Assembly (NCBI GenBank): GCA_944325215.1
Contig: CALUZC010000004.1
Span: 51,534 to 115,533, forward strand
DNA: 64,000 nt
Reading direction: 5' to 3'
From: an uncultured Mucispirillum sp.
GTDB taxonomy: Bacteria; Chrysiogenota; Deferribacteres; Deferribacterales; Mucispirillaceae
Shown: positions 54,211 to 61,703 of the stretch, one piece after another
Layout: each line of letters begins with the position of its first letter
How positions within the stretch are numbered: position 1 is the stretch's first letter
Translations under genes and position numbers: made by a program
The notes under the pieces: generated by a model
What the model was told of the DNA's origin: nothing
Database searches by the model: none
What the model saw: only the letters and a program-made list of their open reading frames with translations

Positions 54211-55503
54211 ATGATGAGCTGTTCAGCAGTGCTTGGAGCCCAGTGGGGCGATGAAGGAAAAGGAAAAATTGTAGATATGTATTCAGAACAGGCAGATGTA
54301 GTTGTTAGGTATCAAGGTGGCCACAATGCAGGCCATACTGTCTGGGTAGATGGTGTAAAATACATTCTTCGCCTTATACCATCAGGTATTATTCATGATA
54401 AAACAATAAATATAATAGCTAATGGAACAGTTATTGAGCTTGATGCTTTATTTAAAGAAATAAATGAATTAAAAGAAAAAGGTGTTCAGTTTGACGGCAG
54501 GTTTTTTATAAGTGACAGAGCCCATGTTATTATGCCATATCATATCTTTTTTGATAAACATAAGGAAGAATTAAAAGGTGCTAATAAAATTGGCACAACA
54601 GGCAGAGGGATAGGACCTACATATATGGATAAAACTGCCAGAAACGGTATTAGAATAGGCGATTTATTTAATGAAAAAATATTAGATGAAAAAATTAAAA
54701 CAAATATAGATGAATTAAATAAATATGCAGTTAAAGCATATAATATTGAACCTATAAATATTGACGAAGCAAAAGCATACTGTAAACGCCATATAGAAGA
54801 TTTAAAAAAATATGTAACAGATACATCATACCTAATAAATAAATTAATATCAGAAGGCAAAAAAGTAATGCTTGAAGGTGCACAAGGCACTATGCTTGAT
54901 GTGGATTTTGGAACATATCCATTTGTAACATCATCAAACGGAACAGCAGGTGGTGCCTGCACAGGAACTGGTATTTCTCCAAGGAAAATATCATGTATAG
55001 CTGGAGTTATGAAAGCATATACTACAAGGGTGGGAAGTGGTCCATTTCCTACAGAGCTTTTTGATGAAGATGGGGAGGCTTTAAGGGCAGCAGGTCATGA
55101 GTTTGGTGCAGTTACAGGCAGACCAAGAAGATGCGGCTGGCTTGATTTAGTGGCAGCAAAATATGCAGTAATGATTAACGGTCTTGACTATATTGCCTTA
55201 ACTAAAATGGACGTGCTTGATAATATGCCTATTATAAAAGTATGCACAGCTTATGAAATCGATGGTAAAATTGTAGAGCAGTTTCCAGCAGATATTGAAA
55301 GTTTAGAAAAAATCAAACCAGTATATAAAGAATTTAAAGGCTGGCAGACAGACCTTACAAAAACTAAAAAAATAGAAGACTTACCAGCAGAAGCAAAAGA
55401 ATATATTGATTTTATATCAAATTATCTTGGTGTTCCATACTGCGTGGTATCTGTTGGAACAGATAGAACTCAAACAATAGTGCTAAATGAAATATTTAAA
55501 TAA
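54211..55503 (+). CDS. purA: Adenylosuccinate synthetase
   Basis: 430 aa. Motifs: GAQWGDEGKGKIVD at the N-terminus with the catalytic Asp, GGHNAGHTV with the catalytic His, GTTGRGIGPTYMDK, EGAQGTMLDVDFGTYPFVTSSN and a C-terminal TRVGSGPFPTEL with GRPRRCGWLD. It makes adenylosuccinate from IMP, aspartate and GTP. GGGGGAT precedes two ATG codons; either can be used. Very commonly follows hisZ in Gram-negative bacteria. Confidence 0.97.
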   Translation: MMSCSAVLGAQWGDEGKGKIVDMYSEQADVVVRYQGGHNAGHTVWVDGVKYILRLIPSGIIHDKTINIIANGTVIELDALFKEINELKEKGVQFDGRFFISDRAHVIMPYHIFFDKHKEELKGANKIGTTGRGIGPTYMDKTARNGIRIGDLFNEKILDEKIKTNIDELNKYAVKAYNIEPINIDEAKAYCKRHIEDLKKYVTDTSYLINKLISEGKKVMLEGAQGTMLDVDFGTYPFVTSSNGTAGGACTGTGISPRKISCIAGVMKAYTTRVGSGPFPTELFDEDGEALRAAGHEFGAVTGRPRRCGWLDLVAAKYAVMINGLDYIALTKMDVLDNMPIIKVCTAYEIDGKIVEQFPADIESLEKIKPVYKEFKGWQTDLTKTKKIEDLPAEAKEYIDFISNYLGVPYCVVSVGTDRTQTIVLNEIFK

Positions 55504-55512
55504 AAACATTTA

Positions 55513-55536
55513 AATGGGGAGCAAAGGCTCCCCATT
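55513..55536 (+). terminator. Strong hairpin after purA
   Basis: AATGGGGAGC pairs perfectly with GCTCCCCATT around AAAG, 10 bases past the purA stop. There is no immediate T-run; a T6 stretch lies about 17 bases on. Probably a terminator or 3' stabiliser. Confidence 0.7.
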
Positions 55537-56028
55537 CACTATTCAACAAGTCATTATTTTTTAAAATTGAAATAATAATATTAAAATTAATATAATAAAC
55601 TAAATTTTAAGCATATATAATTATCATTATAGCTTAATAATATATAAAATTATTTTTACAATGTAACTTTATACTTCAGCTTATTTTACAACTAATAAAT
55701 CAAGAATAATAATTATTACTTGAAAGCAATAATATTCTAAAGTGAACTGGCTAACAAATATAAAAGCACAATATAATATTTAAAATAAATTTGTAATAAG
55801 AATTAGATGCCTTATAAATATATGAATATATATAATATATTTTATTTTACATAAACATGAAAAAGAATATGAAGTTAATAAGGATAAGGTTTGTATTTTA
55901 GTTACAGAAATAAGTAATAGTAATTTATATATATAAGAATTTGTAAAGTATAAAGCAGGGTAAAAATAAGTAATAATTAATTGATAGATAAATAAAACAA
56001 ATTTTTTAATTTTTTTAAAAAAAAGTTG
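55537..56028. other. AT-rich gap before the tRNA cluster
   Basis: About 490 bases, very AT-rich. The only long frame (minus, 55780-56067) is Tyr/Ile/Leu low-complexity sequence without a ribosome-binding site. I see no gene or repeat. Confidence 0.7.
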
Positions 56029-56059
56029 TTGACTTTTATTTTTTACTCTGATATATAAT
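56029..56059 (+). promoter_or_regulatory. Promoter of the tRNA cluster
   Basis: TTGACT at 56029-56034, then TATATA after 17 bases (56052) or TATAAT after 19 (56054-56059). It lies about 45 bases before the first tRNA. Confidence 0.75.
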
Positions 56060-56101
56060 ATTTCCACCCAAGAGTAGCCAAGCTTGTTTGGGTAGGAAGA
56101 T

Positions 56102-56177
56102 GAGCCGTTAGCTCAGACGGTAGAGCAATTGCCTTTTAAGCAATGGGTCATTGGTTCGATCCCAATACGGCTCACCA
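56102..56177 (+). tRNA. tRNA-Lys (TTT)
   Basis: Acceptor GAGCCGT pairs with ACGGCTC; anticodon loop CTTTTAA gives TTT; T-arm loop TTCGATC. CCA is encoded at 56175-56177. Confidence 0.96.
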
Positions 56178-56194
56178 TTTTTACAATTTATGAT

Positions 56195-56269
56195 GACCCG
56201 TTCGTCTAGCTTGGCCTAGGACATCGGCCTTTCACGCCGACAACAGGGGTTCAAATCCCCTACGGGTCG
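56195..56269 (+). tRNA. tRNA-Glu (TTC)
   Basis: Acceptor GACCCGT pairs with ACGGGTC; anticodon loop CTTTCAC gives TTC; T loop TTCAAAT. The CCA end is not encoded, so it must be added later. Confidence 0.96.
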
Positions 56270-56279
56270 CTTTTCAAAC

Positions 56280-56352
56280 GGACGGTTAGCTCAGCTGGGA
56301 GAGCATCGGCCTTACAAGCCGAGGGTCACAGGTTCGATCCCTGTACCGTCCA
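56280..56352 (+). tRNA. tRNA-Val (TAC)
   Basis: Acceptor GGACGGT pairs with ACCGTCC; anticodon loop CTTACAA gives TAC; T loop TTCGATC. CCA not encoded. Confidence 0.96.
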
Positions 56353-56362
56353 TTTTCCAGTT

Positions 56363-56436
56363 GGGGGCGTAGTTCAGTTGGTTAGAACGCTGGCCTGTCA
56401 CGCCAGAGGTCGCGAGTTCGAGTCTCGTCGTCCCCG
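56363..56436 (+). tRNA. tRNA-Asp (GTC)
   Basis: Acceptor GGGGGCG pairs with CGTCCCC (one G-T pair); anticodon loop CTGTCAC gives GTC; T loop TTCGAGT. CCA not encoded. Confidence 0.96.
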
Positions 56437-56438
56437 TT

Positions 56439-56471
56439 TAAAGCTCTTGTTTCGGCAAGAGCTTTTTTTTA
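56439..56471 (+). terminator. Intrinsic terminator of the tRNA cluster
   Basis: AAAGCTCTTG pairs with CAAGAGCTTT around TTTCGG, followed by a T-run, three bases after tRNA-Asp. Confidence 0.95.
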
Positions 56472-56609
56472 TGAATAAATTTAGTTTACTATATCAATAA
56501 TTTAAAATTTATCTTAAAAATATTTATTTTTTATTTGAAATTATTATTTATATTATATATAATAACAGATGGTATAGAGAAACAATACTGGAGAACTGGA
56601 GAGTTAAAT

Positions 56610-57161
56610 ATGGCTGATAGACCAAAAGACGATGTTTATGTTGAAGAGGGTGAATTACGAAAAATGCGTGACCCTAGAACAGGGCAACTTAAAGAGGTAG
56701 ATTTAAGCCTGCCTGCACTTTCAAGGACTATGGAAAATATCCGTAAAAGTGCAGAAATTATTAACCAGCCAAATGTTGGGTTTGATATGGCTATGGGCAG
56801 GTTTGAGTATATTAAAGAGCTTGTACTTGATTCTGCACAATTCTCTCCAAGATTACAAAATATGCAAATAAAACTGCTTAATAGAAATATTGAGATTGTA
56901 AAACATGTTGAGCAGTTAGATGAAATAGTTGCTGAGTTTGCAAAAAAACACTTTATGAAAGAAGCAAGAGCAGAACTTGCTACAACTGATAGAAAATCAG
57001 GCTTCCAAAGAGTTGATTCTCTGCAAAAAGCTATTGAAATACTTATGAAAGGTAAAAAATACGTTGGTGATGATGAAGAATATACTAAATATATGGTAGC
57101 TCTTAGAAAAGAGATGATAGAACATCACAAAAATGCATCTAATCTTTCCAAAGATATTTAA
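56610..57161 (+). CDS. Hypothetical protein, 183 aa
   Basis: ATG 56610 follows GGAGAG by six bases; the frame extends upstream to 56535 but that part is an unsupported hydrophobic leader. The protein is soluble and helical (about 35-175) and ends Lys/Asn-rich; it has no recognised motif and no signal peptide. It stands alone between the tRNAs and the kinase fusion gene. Possibly a lineage-specific protein. Confidence 0.75.
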   Translation: MADRPKDDVYVEEGELRKMRDPRTGQLKEVDLSLPALSRTMENIRKSAEIINQPNVGFDMAMGRFEYIKELVLDSAQFSPRLQNMQIKLLNRNIEIVKHVEQLDEIVAEFAKKHFMKEARAELATTDRKSGFQRVDSLQKAIEILMKGKKYVGDDEEYTKYMVALRKEMIEHHKNASNLSKDI

Positions 57162-57314
57162 AATTTAGGTTTTCTAATGTTAATGTATGTCCTATATAAT
57201 ATGGGGCATATAAACTAACCAATTTGCTTACCAAACATACTAATAATTGTTGGTATAATTTTTCTGTTATACCTAACAATATTGTTGACTTTATCATAAA
57301 TTATTGGAGGAAAA

Positions 57315-58592
57315 ATGAAATTTATTTCATTTATAGAGAAATTATTAATATCAGTATTTGGTCTTTTTTTAATGTCACTGGGCATATCTTTAGCTATTAG
57401 AAGCCACCTTGGGATAACACCAATATCATGTCCACCATATGTATTTAGCCATTATTTTACAAACTGGACACTGGGGCAGTTAACAGTGGGAATGCATATT
57501 ACAATGATTATAGCTCAAGTGATTATTTTGAGAAAGGAATTTCAGAAATCCCAATATTTTCAAATAGTTGTAAGTTTTTTATTTGGTTTTTTAATAGACT
57601 TTTCCATGTTTTTAACAAAAGGGCTGGAAGCATCAACTTATATTATGCAGATAGTTTTTGTGCTTATCGGTTCATTTCTTGTTGCAATAGGTATTATATT
57701 TGAAGTTACTCCAAAACTTTTATATTTAGCAGGGGACGGGTTAATGATTACTGTTGCAAGGGTTTTAAAAAGACCATTTGGGCAGATTAAAATAGCTTTT
57801 GATGTAACACTTGTTCTTTTTAGTGTAATTTCTGGATATTTATTATTAAATGGTATAGTTGGAGTTCGGGAAGGGACAGTAATATCTGCCATATTAATAG
57901 GTTTTATTATTGGTAAATTAAATCCATTATTAGGTCCTGTAATTACAAGATATTTAGAAAGAAATACAAAACATAAAGAGCAGATAAAAGGTTATAATAT
58001 AGTAACAATAGGCAGAGAGCTTGGAAGTGGTGGAAGAGAAATTGGGCAAAAGCTTGCAAACAAATTAGGCTGGAAATTTATTGACAGGCAGTTTATAAAA
58101 GAAGCCATTGAAAAAAGCGGTTTAAATAGTGAGTTTATAGAGAAAAAAGACCAGCAGATGACAAAGGGCGAAATGCTTTTAAGATATATTTCTATGGATA
58201 ATATATTTAATGATGAAAATTTATCTGATGATGATAGATTATTTATCACACAAAGTAAGATAATAAAAGAAGCAGGGGAAGAAGGCAACTGTGTTATAGT
58301 AGGAAGGTGTGCAGATGTTGTTTTAGATGACTGCCCAAACTGTTTTAATATATTTGTATCTGCCGATTTAGATTTTGCAAAAAAACGTGTAGCTGATGAG
58401 TTTCATATGACAGAAGAAGAAGCTGTTGAATATATTAAGAAAACCAATGAATTACGTCATAACCACTATAATTATTATACAGGCAGAAACTGGGGCGAAG
58501 CATCAAGGTATGATATGTATATAAAAAGCTCAAAAATTGGTATTGATAAAGCAGTGGAAGCAGTGTATAATGCTATAAAGCAGGATAAATAG
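57315..58592 (+). CDS. YczE/YitT-like membrane protein fused to cytidylate-kinase-like domain
   Basis: 425 aa. Residues about 1-215 hold five or six membrane segments, with GISLAIRSHLGITPISCPPYVFS, as in YczE/DUF6198-type proteins. Residues about 228-425 form a cytidylate-kinase-like (PF13189-type) domain beginning IVTIGRELGSGGREIGQKLA and containing VGRCADVVL and YYTGRNWG. The lack of a break or stop shows a true fusion. It may couple a transported or sensed ligand to phosphorylation in the cytoplasm; the substrate is unknown. GGAGG lies seven bases before the ATG. Confidence 0.8.
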   Translation: MKFISFIEKLLISVFGLFLMSLGISLAIRSHLGITPISCPPYVFSHYFTNWTLGQLTVGMHITMIIAQVIILRKEFQKSQYFQIVVSFLFGFLIDFSMFLTKGLEASTYIMQIVFVLIGSFLVAIGIIFEVTPKLLYLAGDGLMITVARVLKRPFGQIKIAFDVTLVLFSVISGYLLLNGIVGVREGTVISAILIGFIIGKLNPLLGPVITRYLERNTKHKEQIKGYNIVTIGRELGSGGREIGQKLANKLGWKFIDRQFIKEAIEKSGLNSEFIEKKDQQMTKGEMLLRYISMDNIFNDENLSDDDRLFITQSKIIKEAGEEGNCVIVGRCADVVLDDCPNCFNIFVSADLDFAKKRVADEFHMTEEEAVEYIKKTNELRHNHYNYYTGRNWGEASRYDMYIKSSKIGIDKAVEAVYNAIKQDK

Positions 58593-58596
58593 TAAG

Positions 58597-58959
58597 TTGA
58601 GTTTTTATATTAATAATAAAGAAACATTTAGTTTTAGTATAAAAGGCAATATCCCCAGTAGCTTTAGCGATAAATTTATTGAATTTTTAATGAATGAAAA
58701 GTAAGGTATATTTAGGTTTACTAAAAGGCGCAAAAGGTAATAAATATAACCTTACATTTGAATATATGGATAACTGCCGTATAGAAGATGTAAAAAAACA
58801 TATAGACTAGAGCGTCTTTTCAAATATTCAAAAATATGGCTATGCTGATACAAGCACAATAGACGAAAAAATTTTGATATAGAAAACTACTGTAAGTTTG
58901 AATATGAGTTAAATATGTTACATGAAAGGCAAAGATATTATATAATATTTAAAAGGTAG
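58597..58959 (+). pseudogene. Decayed gene, about 120 codons, with frameshifts and stops
   Basis: Coding-like pieces follow in different frames: SFYINNKETFSFSIKGNI ending in TAA, then KVYLGLLKGAKGNKYNLT up to an in-frame TAG, then SVFSNIQKYGYADTSTID, then after another shift FDIENYCKFEYELNMLHE to TAG 58959. Codon use and composition match neighbouring genes, so the pieces look like one gene broken by two frameshifts and a stop. I do not recognise the family. Confidence 0.65.
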
Positions 58960-58961
58960 TA

Positions 58962-59747
58962 ATGAACATAGCAAAACTAAAAACTATCTATTTCAGCCCC
59001 GGTAAAAAAACAGCAAAGATTGTCAAATTATTAGTAGAAAGTCTTAATATTCCAAGTGAAAATTATAATATTACAAGTTATAAAAAGCGTAATGAAAAAA
59101 TAGTAATAGATGAAAAAGAGTTAATTGTATTTGCAAACCCTGTATATGGTGGCAGAATACCAGCTATTGCAGCAGATGAATATAAAAATATAAAAGGTAA
59201 AAATAATCCTGCAGTAATTTTAGCAGTATATGGTAACGGCTCTTATGGTGATGCATTACTTGAAATTCAGGAAATAATTGAAAATAAAGGATTTAAAGTA
59301 ATAGCAGCTGGAGCTTTTATTGCAAACCATTCTATAATGCGGCGTGTAGCAGTTAATAGACCAGATAAAAAAGATAAAGAAGTAATAAATTTATTTGCAA
59401 CAAAAATAAAAGAAAAACTAGAAAATATAAAAGATATACAAAAACTTCCAAAATTACAAGTAAAAGGTAAATACCCTTTTAGAAGATACCCTGGTATGCC
59501 TTTAAAACCAGCTGTAATAATAAATAAGTGCGATTTATGTGGTGCTTGTGTTATAAACTGCCCAGTAAATGCAATACCAAAAGAAAACCCAATGATAACA
59601 GATAAAAAGAAGTGCATAAGCTGTATGAGCTGCCATATAATATGCACTAGACAGGCAAGAAAGATTAATGTAATATTATACGAGCTCTGCGAATTTCCTT
59701 TTAGGCATATGTATAACAAAAGGAAAGAACCAGAGTTTTTTATCTGA
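58962..59747 (+). CDS. Flavodoxin-like/ferredoxin fusion protein (EFR1-type), copy 1
   Basis: 261 aa. The N-terminal ~150 residues are flavodoxin-like (TIYFSPGKKTAKIVKLL binds FMN phosphate; VFANPVYGGRIP; VYGNGSYGDALLE). The C-terminus has two 4Fe-4S motifs, CDLCGACVINCP and CISCMSCHIIC. Such proteins pass electrons between FMN and Fe-S clusters in anaerobes. It is paralogous to 60908-61690. A lipoprotein gene follows nine bases later. Confidence 0.9.
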   Translation: MNIAKLKTIYFSPGKKTAKIVKLLVESLNIPSENYNITSYKKRNEKIVIDEKELIVFANPVYGGRIPAIAADEYKNIKGKNNPAVILAVYGNGSYGDALLEIQEIIENKGFKVIAAGAFIANHSIMRRVAVNRPDKKDKEVINLFATKIKEKLENIKDIQKLPKLQVKGKYPFRRYPGMPLKPAVIINKCDLCGACVINCPVNAIPKENPMITDKKKCISCMSCHIICTRQARKINVILYELCEFPFRHMYNKRKEPEFFI

Positions 59748-59755
59748 GGGAGAAA

Positions 59756-60898
59756 ATGCGTTTTTTATTATTTTTAATTATTACAGTGTTTTTATGTGCA
59801 GGCTGTAAAAATAATAATGTGGCAGAAAAACAAGTAGAAAAAATATATGAAGATGTGGCAAATATTCTACCAAAAGCAAAATTACTAAAAACCTACTATT
59901 TATATACTCTACCAGCTCTCTTTGATGAAAGCGAGTTTCCTGAAAATTTTGATGAAATAGTATCAATAGTTGATAAAAATAAAGATAAGTTTCTAAATGA
60001 TATTAATCAAGATTTCAAAAAAATAGCTGATAAAATAAGTTTATTAAATAACTTTAAAGAAAAATGTAAAGATAAAAAATATTATAATTATGTATATACA
60101 AGTGCAAAAATTCAGCTTATAGATATGCTTGCAAACAAACAAGATGAAACGCCATTACATGATACCATTGCTGCATACTTAGATTTATTAAATATGTATA
60201 TAGAATCACTTAATAGTGTTTTAGAAAACAATATTGATTTATGGCAGTATGTTAAAAATAAAGTATATAATACACCAATATACAACAGAAGTACTGGATT
60301 AAATTATATAGAGTATATAGATGAAGTAATTGATGAAATAAAGCTTAATGAAGAAGATAGAGTGCTTATTCAAAAGATAGTAACTCATATAAAAACAGCT
60401 AGAGTATTTGGAAGTCCGACTAGTTTACTTTCCCTAAATATTATAGATTATTTTAGTGATGAATATAATAATATAGAATTAAATATGTATATAGAAAAAA
60501 GAATGTATGAGGTAATATATTCTGGAATAGCTGATATAAATGTAATTATTAAAGATAAGTATAATATTGATGTTTTTAAACAAGTAGAATTAAAAGTTAA
60601 TATAGATAGTGGTATAAACGACATAAAAAATGTAGATATGCTGCCTGCATGTTTATATCCTGCATTTTTAGATAATAGTAATAAAGAGAAATGTATAGAA
60701 TATATAAAAACTAAAAATATAGATGATATTATGAAAACCCAGTTTAAAGCAATATCAGGAGAGATAAAAGATAGACACTTACAAAATTTATATATTTTAG
60801 TTAATAATAAGTTATGTATGGCAAGTGATAATGGAACATATAAATTTTATGGAAAAAATGAGATTTGTAAAGCAATAGAAAAGAAAAGTAAAAATTAA
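59756..60898 (+). CDS. Lipoprotein with family-specific C-terminal motif, single unit
   Basis: 380 aa. Signal peptide with lipobox LCAGC, lipidated Cys17; the mature part is helical and Asn/Lys/Ile-rich. Near its end KLCMASDNGTYKFYGKNEICKAIEKK matches the repeat ends of the lipoprotein at 61704-63908, so both are one family. It probably faces the periplasm or cell surface. Family and function unknown to me. GGGAG lies before the ATG. Confidence 0.8.
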   Translation: MRFLLFLIITVFLCAGCKNNNVAEKQVEKIYEDVANILPKAKLLKTYYLYTLPALFDESEFPENFDEIVSIVDKNKDKFLNDINQDFKKIADKISLLNNFKEKCKDKKYYNYVYTSAKIQLIDMLANKQDETPLHDTIAAYLDLLNMYIESLNSVLENNIDLWQYVKNKVYNTPIYNRSTGLNYIEYIDEVIDEIKLNEEDRVLIQKIVTHIKTARVFGSPTSLLSLNIIDYFSDEYNNIELNMYIEKRMYEVIYSGIADINVIIKDKYNIDVFKQVELKVNIDSGINDIKNVDMLPACLYPAFLDNSNKEKCIEYIKTKNIDDIMKTQFKAISGEIKDRHLQNLYILVNNKLCMASDNGTYKFYGKNEICKAIEKKSKN

Positions 60899-60907
60899 AG
60901 GTTATAA

Positions 60908-61690
60908 ATGGAAATAAAAAAAGCAAAAACAATATTTTTTAGCCCGGGGAGAAAAACTGGAAATATAGCAAGTGTTTTTTCCCGCCATTTAGGCTATGAT
61001 TATGAGCGATACGATATAACAAGCTTTAGAAAGCGTAATACAAAAGTGGAGCTTTTGCCTAATGAAATAGTTATATTTGCATACCCTGTATATGGTGGCA
61101 GAGTGGCAGATATTATGGTAAAACAGCTTGAAAATATTGTATTTAATAATAATTTAGCAATAGTTTTAGCAGTTTATGGCAACCGTGCCTATGAAGATGC
61201 ACTTTTAGAAATGCAGGATTTATTAGAAGCAAAAGGTGTTAAAGTGATAGCAGCTGCTGCTTTTATTGCAAACCATTCCATAATGCGTAAAGTAGCAGTG
61301 GGAAGACCAGATAGTAAAGATATGGAAATATTAGAAGAATTTGCAAAAAAAGTGCGTAGTAAAATTGATAATTTAGAAAGTATTGAAAAATTAGAAAAAT
61401 TAAAACTACCGGGTAATTATCCATATAGAAAATATAACGGCATACCATTAAAGCCAAAGGGTAATAGGAAATGCGTTGCCTGCGGTGCATGCGTTGCAAA
61501 ATGCCCAATGAATGCAATACCTAAAGAAAACCCAAGATATACTGATAAATCAAAATGTATAACATGTATGGGCTGTCATGTAATATGCCCACATAATGCA
61601 CGTCATCTTAATGTAGTTCTTCATGAATTATCAGAGATACCATTTAAAATGAAATATGGAAAACGAAAAGAGCCAGATACTTTTATATAA
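60908..61690 (+). CDS. Flavodoxin-like/ferredoxin fusion protein (EFR1-type), copy 2
   Basis: 260 aa, a close paralogue of 58962-59747: same TIFFSPGRKTGNIASVF start, YPVYGGRVADIM, FIANHSIMRKVAVGRPDSKD and two clusters CVACGACVAKCP and CITCMGCHVICP. The second motif keeps the proline that copy 1 lacks. Follows the first lipoprotein by nine bases and its end overlaps nothing essential of the next gene, whose start is at 61704. Confidence 0.9.
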   Translation: MEIKKAKTIFFSPGRKTGNIASVFSRHLGYDYERYDITSFRKRNTKVELLPNEIVIFAYPVYGGRVADIMVKQLENIVFNNNLAIVLAVYGNRAYEDALLEMQDLLEAKGVKVIAAAAFIANHSIMRKVAVGRPDSKDMEILEEFAKKVRSKIDNLESIEKLEKLKLPGNYPYRKYNGIPLKPKGNRKCVACGACVAKCPMNAIPKENPRYTDKSKCITCMGCHVICPHNARHLNVVLHELSEIPFKMKYGKRKEPDTFI

Positions 61691-61703
61691 TAAGGAGCGA
61701 TGT

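Noticed and set aside
55780..56067. 95-codon minus-strand frame upstream of the tRNAs
   Set aside because: Low-complexity composition, covers the tRNA promoter, no start signal.
56102..56436. tRNA cluster as the prophage attachment site
   Set aside because: It lies about 19 kb beyond the last phage gene, with intact host operons between.
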